Positions 24,841 through 31,107 of a DNA stretch of 32,547 bases are shown here, piece by piece (positions within the stretch are counted from its first letter, which is position 1; every line of letters starts with the position of its first letter). The notes under the pieces are model-generated. The model was not told the DNA's origin and searched no databases. It saw only the letters and a list, made by a program, of their open reading frames with translations. Source of the DNA: an uncultured Eubacterium sp. GTDB taxonomy: Bacteria; Bacillota; Clostridia; Lachnospirales; Lachnospiraceae. The stretch lies in NCBI GenBank assembly GCA_934351445.1, contig CAKRIZ010000022.1, positions 1 to 32,547 on the forward strand. The letters run 5' to 3'. The position numbers were made by a program, and so were the translations under genes.

Positions 24841-26700
24841 ATGAATTCAGCTAAAATCGAGAACCTGTTAAATCTGGCACTGGATGTCGGTGAGCGTGAG
24901 CGGATGCGTTCACCGGAATTGTCTGTTGGGTATGATAAGGCAGATCAGACATGGGAGATCATTGTTAAATATTATGGTTCACTGGATGCGCTTGCACAGC
25001 AGTATCCGCAGTGGCAGATCACGGAGCTGCTAAACGAGTATGCTATTTTACGTGTGCCGCAGGAGGCGCTGGATCTGTTGGCAGAACTGCCACAGATTGA
25101 GTATATCGAAAAACCCAAGCAGCTATATTTCGAGGCGGCGCAGGGACGGCGTGCATCCTGTATGCTGCCGGTGCAGACTGGCAGGGGCATCGCAGGCAGC
25201 GACACGGATCTGACAGGATCGGGTGTGCTTGTAGCGATTGTGGATAGCGGAATTGATTATCGGCATCCGGATTTTTGCAGGGCGGATGGTACGAGCCGGA
25301 TCGCAGCGATCTGGGATCAGACTGCTGTGCCCAGAGAGGGAGAACGACCACCGGCCGGCTATCATCAGGGCGTGGAATATACGAATGAGGTGATCAATGG
25401 GGCACTTGCTGCAGCGACGGCGCAGGAAGCAGCACAGATTGTGCCGCACACAGATACATCCGGTCATGGCACGCATGTTGCGGGAATCGCTGCGGGCAAC
25501 GGCAGGGCTTCCGACGGAGCCAATCGTGGCGTGGCATATGAGAGTGACCTCCTGATTGTAAAATTAGGGATACCCGAAGGAGGATCATTTCCACGAACGA
25601 CGGAACTCATGACTGCAGTCGATTATTGTATCCGTACAGCGCGGGAGCGTGGGATGCCGTTGGCATTAAATTTAAGTTTTGGCAATAATTATGGTTCCCA
25701 CAGTGGTAATTCGCTGTTGGAGACCTATCTGACGGACATTTCCGGTTATTGGAAATGCAGTATTGTGGCAGGCAGTGGGAATGAGGCAACGAAGCGTGTG
25801 CATACATCCGGCGTATTAGACCGCCAGCCGGAGATCATTGAACTGGCTGTGGCGGATTATGAGACGGGATTTAATATCCAGTTATGGAAGTCGTACACGG
25901 ACAGCTTCGCAATCGAGCTGTTCCATCCGGATGGTGTGCTGCGTGAGGTGATCCGTCCGGTGTCCGGCAGCAGGAGCAGCAGGCTCGGTGGAACGGATCT
26001 GCTCATTTATTACGGAGAACCGAGTCCATACAGTCCGTTTCAGGAAATTTATGTGGAGCTGCTTCCGGCAGAGGGCAGTTATATTGATGCAGGCATCTGG
26101 AAGATCAGGCTGACACCGGAGCGCATCGTCGATGGCGCGTATGATCTGTGGCTGCCGGCAGGGGCATCGATTAGTCAGGCAACTGGTTTTTTGCGTTCCA
26201 CGCCGGAGACAACGCTCACGATCCCATCGACTGCGTCAGGTGTCATATCAGTAGGCGCATATGACTCCTTTACGGATGCACCAGCGGCATTTTCCGGGCG
26301 CGGATATACGAGGGCGCTCCGCCAGATAAAGCCGGATCTCGTAGCGCCGGGTGTGGATATCATCTCCTGTGCGCCCGGAGGCGGTTACGCGTCCCGCACA
26401 GGCACTTCAATGGCCACACCATTTGTCACTGGAGCTGCGGCGCTGCTCATGCAGTGGGGGATCGTAGCTGGCCGCGATCCGTACCTGTATGCAGAAAAAT
26501 TAAAGGCGTACCTGATCCGTGGTGCACGCGCATTGCCGGGTATCACAGAATATCCAAATCCACAGGTGGGGTGGGGGGAGGACGTTATAATAAGGTTACA
26601 TGGAAGAAAGTCAGTAAAATCAAGGGTTTCCGTTCATTTTCCCAATACAGAAACGAAGCACTTGAAGAACATCTGCCGGATTGGATGCAATATGATATGA
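24841..26700 (+). CDS. Csp-like S8 (subtilisin) peptidase, 3' end probably out of frame
   Basis: This open frame of 619 codons has no signal peptide. Residues 1-95 form a prodomain-like region. The subtilase domain has a full triad: D135 (VAIVDSGIDYRHPDF), H209 (SGHGTHVAGIAAG) and S523 (GTSMATPFVTGAA). Between His and Ser lies a long insert (about 320-470, with GIWKIRLTPERIVDGAYDLWLP) like the jellyroll domain of clostridial Csp germination proteases. The last family-like residues are YPNPQVGWG (571-579). The 40 codons after a run of six G (26573-26578) read poorly, while another frame reads well to 26732. The ribosome binding site is weak. CspB-like proteins process a spore cortex lytic enzyme; non-sporulation paralogues are also common in this group. 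Confidence 0.85.
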   Translation: MNSAKIENLLNLALDVGERERMRSPELSVGYDKADQTWEIIVKYYGSLDALAQQYPQWQITELLNEYAILRVPQEALDLLAELPQIEYIEKPKQLYFEAAQGRRASCMLPVQTGRGIAGSDTDLTGSGVLVAIVDSGIDYRHPDFCRADGTSRIAAIWDQTAVPREGERPPAGYHQGVEYTNEVINGALAAATAQEAAQIVPHTDTSGHGTHVAGIAAGNGRASDGANRGVAYESDLLIVKLGIPEGGSFPRTTELMTAVDYCIRTARERGMPLALNLSFGNNYGSHSGNSLLETYLTDISGYWKCSIVAGSGNEATKRVHTSGVLDRQPEIIELAVADYETGFNIQLWKSYTDSFAIELFHPDGVLREVIRPVSGSRSSRLGGTDLLIYYGEPSPYSPFQEIYVELLPAEGSYIDAGIWKIRLTPERIVDGAYDLWLPAGASISQATGFLRSTPETTLTIPSTASGVISVGAYDSFTDAPAAFSGRGYTRALRQIKPDLVAPGVDIISCAPGGGYASRTGTSMATPFVTGAAALLMQWGIVAGRDPYLYAEKLKAYLIRGARALPGITEYPNPQVGWGEDVIIRLHGRKSVKSRVSVHFPNTETKHLKNICRIGCNMI

Positions 26701-26732
26701 AAAATATGGATTCTTCTGAAGCTGAGACATAA
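26583..26732 (+). pseudogene. Likely displaced C-terminal coding tail of the S8 peptidase
   Basis: The frame one base back from the annotated end encodes 49 residues, including YNKVTWKKVSKIKGF and ALEEHLPDWMQYDMKNMD. This is more protein-like than the tail in the annotated frame. One extra G in the run at 26573-26578 would join it to ...PNPQVGWG. The cause may be a true frameshift mutation, a sequencing error in the homopolymer, or slippage. Confidence 0.45.
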
Positions 26733-26757
26733 GTTGAGACATAAGTTGAGACATAAT
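26723..26757 (+). repeat. Three near-perfect 12-bp tandem repeats
   Basis: TGAGACATAAGT occurs at 26723-26734 and 26735-26746, and a partial third copy (TGAGACATAA) at 26747-26756. The repeats span the stop codon of the displaced S8 tail and precede the cassette promoter. Confidence 0.85.
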
Positions 26758-26763
26758 GACAAA

Positions 26764-26797
26764 ATCTGGTTGATAAACCAGATAAAAGTGATATACT
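26764..26797 (+). promoter_or_regulatory. Cassette promoter overlapping a palindromic operator
   Basis: TTGATA (26770-26775), a 16-bp spacer and TATACT (26792-26797). A perfect inverted repeat ATCTGGTT/AACCAGAT (26764-26771/26776-26783) straddles the -35 box, where a repressor would block RNA polymerase. The sequence differs from the palindrome in front of the TetR gene, so the regulator is not obvious. Confidence 0.6.
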
Positions 26798-26813
26798 GGA
26801 TGCATAAGAAAAG

Positions 26814-26854
26814 AAACCGTGTGGAATGACAGTTTTGTTTTCACACGGTTTTTT
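26814..26854 (+). terminator. Intrinsic terminator or attenuator in the cassette leader
   Basis: AAACCGTGTGG (26814-26824) pairs with TCACACGGTTT (26841-26851), with one G-U pair and a 16-base loop, and T follows to 26854. It sits about 15 bp after the predicted transcription start and 130 bp before the first cassette gene. It may attenuate that operon or end a short transcript. Confidence 0.75.
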
Positions 26855-26984
26855 AGAAGACACAAGTTAGATATTACTAACATAAGTTCTAAACGCTTAC
26901 TTGAAAATGAAAAAGAAGTCAGATTTCTATGAGAATTCTATGAGAATACTGATTTTTAGTGCAGGTGTGATTGGAGGTAAATAC

Positions 26985-27626
26985 ATGAAAAACGAAGAAT
27001 ACAAAAAATTGTCAATCAACGAGTTTACAAAAGCAGCAGGAAGATATGAAAGTAACCATGCGGGCATTTATGAAATGTGCAAGAAGGATTATCCGGATAT
27101 TCTGGAAGAATTAGAGAAGGAGTCATTTAGAGATTTATTGGATGCAGGATGTGGACCCGCTCCCATGATTTCTTTATTAGCGGAAAAATATCCGGACAGA
27201 CATTATACAGGACTGGATCTGACTCCGGCCATGATTGAACAGGCAAAAAAGAAAAATATTCCAAATGCAACATTTGTTGTGGGAGACTGTGAAAACTTTC
27301 CTTTTGAAAACGATTCATTTGACGCAATTATTTGTTCTATGAGTTTCCATCATTATCCGAATCCACAGGCGTTTTTTGACAGTGTAAAAAGATGCCTTCG
27401 TCCAAATGGAAGATTGATCCTGCGGGATGTGACAAGTGATAATAAAATATTGATATGGCTGATGAATACATTGGAAATGCCTCTGGCAAATATATGCGGG
27501 CACGGAGATGTCCGGGTTCCAACAAGAGATGTGGTCATGAACTGCTGCAGAAAAACAGGGCTAAAAGTGGAAAAATTTGAAATCCGTAAAGGTATGAGAA
27601 TGCATTGTGTTGTAAGAAAATCCTAA
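26985..27626 (+). CDS. Class I SAM-dependent methyltransferase (UbiE/type 11-like)
   Basis: This 213-residue soluble protein has a Rossmann-type methyltransferase fold. Motif I is LLDAGCGPAPMISLLAEKYP (about 50-69). YTGLDLTPAMIEQA holds the acidic residue for the SAM ribose. DSFDAIICSMSFHHYPNP is motif IV-like, and LRPNGRLILRD is the post-motif strand. This layout is shared by small-molecule C-, N- and O-methyltransferases; the substrate is unknown. The ATG at 26985 is chosen over 26901 because TTGGAGGT lies 6-7 bases upstream. It is the first gene of a four-gene run with 0-20 bp spacings and sits behind a possible attenuator. Confidence 0.85.
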   Translation: MKNEEYKKLSINEFTKAAGRYESNHAGIYEMCKKDYPDILEELEKESFRDLLDAGCGPAPMISLLAEKYPDRHYTGLDLTPAMIEQAKKKNIPNATFVVGDCENFPFENDSFDAIICSMSFHHYPNPQAFFDSVKRCLRPNGRLILRDVTSDNKILIWLMNTLEMPLANICGHGDVRVPTRDVVMNCCRKTGLKVEKFEIRKGMRMHCVVRKS

Positions 27627-27638
27627 AGGAGGCCAGCT

Positions 27639-28421
27639 ATGCAATTTTATGAAAGTGGAGACAATCGTAAACCGGTGATATTTTTATTTCCCGGTACCTG
27701 CTGCCTGTATAGCAGTTTTGACCATGTACTGGATGGGCTGCATTCTTATTTTTATACGGTAACAGTTTCTTATGATGGATTTGATCCAAATGAGAAAACA
27801 GAATTTTATTCGATGGAAGATGAATGTGAAAAGATTGAGCAGGAAATCAGGAACAAGTATGGTGGAAGAATTAAAGCAGCGTATGGGTGCTCTCTTGGAG
27901 GAAGCTTTGTATCCCTTCTGATTCAGCGGAAAAGAATTTATATAGATCATGGCATCATCGGAAGCAGCGATATGGACGAAGCAGGTCAGTTGATGGCAAG
28001 AATCCAGTCATCTATCGTTGTGCCGATTATGTATAAAATGGTACATACAGGTACGCTTCCCAAATTTATGCAGAAAAAACTGAACAAGACAGACGGGTGT
28101 AAAAAAGAATTATATAATGGATTTTTAAATATGTTTGGGATCGGTAAAGGTGGAAGTCCATGGATTACGAAACAGAGTATTTATAATCAGTTCTATTCGG
28201 ATCTGGTTACGAAAGTCCAGCATGGAATTGATGTGCCGGGAACAACGATCCATGTGTTTTACGCAACCAAGATGGGTAAAAAATATGAAAAGAGATATTG
28301 TACTTATTTCAAAAATCCGGATATCCGGAGACACAACATGCAGCATGAAGAACTGTTTTGCTGTCATAGTGCAGAGTGGGTAGAAGAAGTAAAAAAATCA
28401 GTGGAAGGCGACAGACAATGA
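27639..28421 (+). CDS. Alpha/beta-hydrolase fold protein
   Basis: This 260-residue soluble protein opens with KPVIFLFPGTCCLYSSFDHVLDGL, an oxyanion-hole-type start of the fold. S85 in YGCSLGGSF is the nucleophile elbow (GxSxG). A cap region rich in Met, Lys and Tyr follows (about 105-190). The likely catalytic His is in the C-terminal part (QHEELFCCHSAEWVEEV). Members of this type act as esterases, thioesterases or lipases; the substrate is unknown. A perfect AAAGGAGG precedes the start, 12 bp after the methyltransferase stop. Its stop overlaps the next start (ATGA), a sign of translational coupling. Confidence 0.75.
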   Translation: MQFYESGDNRKPVIFLFPGTCCLYSSFDHVLDGLHSYFYTVTVSYDGFDPNEKTEFYSMEDECEKIEQEIRNKYGGRIKAAYGCSLGGSFVSLLIQRKRIYIDHGIIGSSDMDEAGQLMARIQSSIVVPIMYKMVHTGTLPKFMQKKLNKTDGCKKELYNGFLNMFGIGKGGSPWITKQSIYNQFYSDLVTKVQHGIDVPGTTIHVFYATKMGKKYEKRYCTYFKNPDIRRHNMQHEELFCCHSAEWVEEVKKSVEGDRQ

Positions 28422-29218
28422 AAGAAAAAGTGAATGTGACAGGTGTGCCGGAAACGATGGTACAGACTTTGTATGCAAGAGCAAAAGAAACAAAAAAACA
28501 AAATGCAAAGATCAAAGATGAGATTGCAGTAGAACTTGTGGAAAAGCTGGACTATGACTTTTCCAAAGCAGATAAGGATAAAGCCATGAACTGTGGCGTG
28601 ATCGCGAGAACAATTGTATTAGACCGGATGGTTCGGAAATATCTGGAGAAGCATGAAAATACAGTTGTTATAAATATTGCATGTGGACTGGATACCAGAT
28701 GCTACCGGATGAAGGAAAAATATCTGCGGTGGTACAATATAGATCTGCCGGAAACAATGAAAATAAGAAGCCGGTTCCTTACAGAAACAGGTCCGGTGTA
28801 TCAGATTGCAAAGTCTGCAATGGATGAGTCCTATATCGATGATATCGATTATCATAGCGGGAATATTCTGGTAATCATCGAAGGGCTTACCATGTATTTG
28901 TGTGAGAAAGATATCAGGAAGATGTTTTCCATTATTGAAAAATCATTTCAGAAAATTACAGTAATGGTCGAAACCATGTCACCATTTGTTGTAAAACATA
29001 TGAAAGAAAAATCCATAGAGGGAAGCAATGCAAAATTCACATGGGGAGTTAAGAATGGAATGGAATTGCAAAGAATCGTGCCGGAATTTTCTGTTCAACA
29101 GGAAGTCAGTCTGGTTGAAGGGATGAAGGAGCTTATGCCGATTTATCATGTGCTAGCAAAGATTCCGATCGTTCAGAATATCTCAAATAAAATAATCGTT
29201 ATGGAGAAACGCGGCTGA
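28418..29218 (+). CDS. LCMT/Tcmp-family SAM-dependent methyltransferase
   Basis: This 266-residue protein resembles the leucine carboxyl methyltransferase family that includes O-methyltransferases found with polyketide genes. The N-terminal segment (VTGVPETMVQTLYARAKET) is characteristic. VINIACGLDTRCYR (about 83-96) is the SAM-binding motif. WYNIDLPETMKIR carries the ribose-binding Asp, and VIIEGLTMYL (about 152-161) is the family's second motif. It probably methylates a carboxyl or hydroxyl group of a small molecule. The start at 28418 overlaps the hydrolase stop; the ATG at 28376 lies inside that gene and has no good site. It is the second methyltransferase of the operon and from a different family than the first. 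Confidence 0.83.
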   Translation: MKEKVNVTGVPETMVQTLYARAKETKKQNAKIKDEIAVELVEKLDYDFSKADKDKAMNCGVIARTIVLDRMVRKYLEKHENTVVINIACGLDTRCYRMKEKYLRWYNIDLPETMKIRSRFLTETGPVYQIAKSAMDESYIDDIDYHSGNILVIIEGLTMYLCEKDIRKMFSIIEKSFQKITVMVETMSPFVVKHMKEKSIEGSNAKFTWGVKNGMELQRIVPEFSVQQEVSLVEGMKELMPIYHVLAKIPIVQNISNKIIVMEKRG

Positions 29219-29237
29219 TATTAAGGAGATGATACAG

Positions 29238-30200
29238 ATGGAAAAAAGACATTTTAATGTGGAAACAGATGGATTTTATGGCGCATACTGGAAATGCAAA
29301 TCAGATTCAGACTGTGCGATGATCGCCATGATCGGAGATGATCCGGAGGATTATCTGGCACGTACATCCGTGAAATGGTTACATAAACTCGGCGTGAATG
29401 TGATGACGATGTCACCTGGGAAAAAAGATTATGGACATCATAATTATCCGCTGGAACGTATAGAGAAAGCAATCAATTGGTTAAAAGCACAGGGTAATCA
29501 GAAGATAGGAATTGTCGGGGCATCTACTACAGGAACACTCGCTTTGACTGCCGCTTCTTATTTTGCAGATATTACATTGACGATTGGTCTGACACCGAGT
29601 GATTTTATCTGGCAGGGATTTATGCAGGGCAAAAAAGATGGCTGTAAGGAATGGCCGATTGAGGGCGAATCTCTTTTTTCGTATAAAGGAGAACCGCTTC
29701 CGTATATGCCATTTTGTTACAAACATCCGGACTACTGGCATGTAATCGAGAAAGAAACAAAACGAACCGGTGATATGATCAATTCAAGAAAACTGTTTGA
29801 TGATTCGGAAAAGGCTCAGCCAATTACAGAAGACGAGATGATCAAGATTGAAAAAATCCGTGGAACAGTATTGCTGATCGGTGCGGAAGATGATGTGTTG
29901 TGGGATACTGCAAAATACATCCGACGTATGAAGCAGCGTATGAAAGAACATCCACACACATGCAGGTTGGAGTCTGTTATTTATGAGCATGGCACCCATT
30001 TCGTTTTTCCAGAGAGCATGCTAAAAACAATGCTCCCGGTTGGTTCCGGACTCTTTGTGAAACTGGCATTTCAGGCAGCCAGAAAATATCCGAAAGAATG
30101 CCGCAGAACACGTCTGGATATTGACCACCGGGTGAGAAATGCAATTGCAGAATGGAAGAGAACAGAAAGAAACTGTAAAATGAGAAAAAAAGTCCAATAA
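29238..30200 (+). CDS. Alpha/beta hydrolase, BAAT/acyl-CoA thioesterase C-terminal-like
   Basis: This 320-residue protein matches the C-terminal hydrolase domain of bile acid-CoA:amino acid acyltransferase and acyl-CoA thioesterases. The nucleophile is S96 in IGIVGASTTGTLAL. An acid residue is D218 or D219 in LLIGAEDDVLWD, and the His is H251 or H254 in YEHGTHFVFPES. It lacks the N-terminal Ig-like domain of the eukaryotic enzymes, so it is a stand-alone catalytic domain. It may hydrolyse or transfer an acyl group. I use the ATG at 29238, since AAGGAG is too close to the one at 29229. It is the last gene of the four-gene run. Confidence 0.78.
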   Translation: MEKRHFNVETDGFYGAYWKCKSDSDCAMIAMIGDDPEDYLARTSVKWLHKLGVNVMTMSPGKKDYGHHNYPLERIEKAINWLKAQGNQKIGIVGASTTGTLALTAASYFADITLTIGLTPSDFIWQGFMQGKKDGCKEWPIEGESLFSYKGEPLPYMPFCYKHPDYWHVIEKETKRTGDMINSRKLFDDSEKAQPITEDEMIKIEKIRGTVLLIGAEDDVLWDTAKYIRRMKQRMKEHPHTCRLESVIYEHGTHFVFPESMLKTMLPVGSGLFVKLAFQAARKYPKECRRTRLDIDHRVRNAIAEWKRTERNCKMRKKVQ

Positions 30201-30215
30201 GACAGCGCGCATATC

Positions 30216-30272
30216 ATTGACAATCATCAATCAATGCGCATAATATAACAGTGTGATATAACACTGTTATAT
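30216..30272 (+). promoter_or_regulatory. TetR gene promoter with palindromic operator
   Basis: TTGACA (30216-30221), an 18-bp spacer and TAATAT (30240-30245). An inverted repeat with 13-bp arms (AATATAACAGTGT, 30241-30253, and 30260-30272) covers the -10 and start point, a classic place for autorepression by a TetR protein. T5 (30271-30275) closes the repeat, so it could also terminate the upstream operon. Confidence 0.7.
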
Positions 30273-30300
30273 TTTTGCAAACACTGGGGGATGGAATTAT

Positions 30301-30930
30301 ATGTCAGTAAAAGCAGAGAAAACCAGGGAAAAAATACTGGACACAGCACTCAGACATTTTTTGAAGAATGGATTCAGTGGAGCATCTTTAAGGAATATTG
30401 TGAAAGATGCAGGACTTACAACAGGGGCATTTTATAAGTACTATCCAACAAAGGAAATGCTTTTTGATGCACTGACAGATCCCTATATGGAATATATTTA
30501 TCAGATTTATGACCGGATCGTTGAGGCGTTTGAAAAGCTTTCAGCCAGTGACCAGACAAGGAATATGTCGGATACATCCAGTGATGGGATGGAACAGATG
30601 GTTGATTATATCTATGATCATTATGATAATTTTAGATTATTGTTGAAATGCGGAGACAGTGGAAAATTTGAATTATTTATACACAATATGGTAGAGCGAG
30701 AAATGAAGTCCAGTCTCAAATATATGGAAAAAATGAAAGAGAACGGTGTAAAAATACCGGTTGTAGAGGAAAGTCTTATGCATATGATCTATACGGGATT
30801 TTTTTCATCAGTATTTCAGATCATTGAGCATGATATAGATAGGGAGACTGCAAAGAAAAATGTGCATCAGCTGAAAGAATTTCATACAGGTGGCTGGGAA
30901 CGATTGTGGAATATTGAATTTCCAGTATAA
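30301..30930 (+). CDS. TetR/AcrR-family transcriptional regulator
   Basis: This 209-residue repressor-type protein carries the family DNA-binding domain at residues 5-55: TREKILDTALRHFLKNGFSGASLRNIVKDAGLT spread over helices 1-3, then TGAFYKYYPTKEMLFDAL. The helical C-terminal domain binds an effector and dimerises; no family for it is recognised. It probably represses its own gene through the large palindrome upstream and may also control the ABC transporter downstream or the methyltransferase/hydrolase operon upstream. The start codon follows GGGGGATGG. It is set apart from the transporter by a terminator-like hairpin. Confidence 0.9.
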   Translation: MSVKAEKTREKILDTALRHFLKNGFSGASLRNIVKDAGLTTGAFYKYYPTKEMLFDALTDPYMEYIYQIYDRIVEAFEKLSASDQTRNMSDTSSDGMEQMVDYIYDHYDNFRLLLKCGDSGKFELFIHNMVEREMKSSLKYMEKMKENGVKIPVVEESLMHMIYTGFFSSVFQIIEHDIDRETAKKNVHQLKEFHTGGWERLWNIEFPV

Positions 30931-31010
30931 CTAATACAGGAATTCTGAATAGGTTATATGTGTTGCAGGTTTTGAATTTCTAAATGAGAATCAGACAGGG
31001 GAATAATATC

Positions 31011-31043
31011 AGGTGGCCAATGCCAGTAAGCCACCTATTTTAT
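31011..31043 (+). terminator. Intrinsic terminator between the TetR and ABC genes
   Basis: AGGTGGC (31011-31017) pairs with GCCACCT (31030-31036) across a 12-base loop, then ATTTTATT. Just downstream is a small inverted repeat GTTAG/CTAAC (31053-31057/31064-31068) that might be an operator for the transporter gene. Confidence 0.65.
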
Positions 31044-31107
31044 TATACATGGGTTAGAACAAACTAACTAAAAACAACAATCAAACGAAAGTGGGGAGTG
31101 AGCGGAA

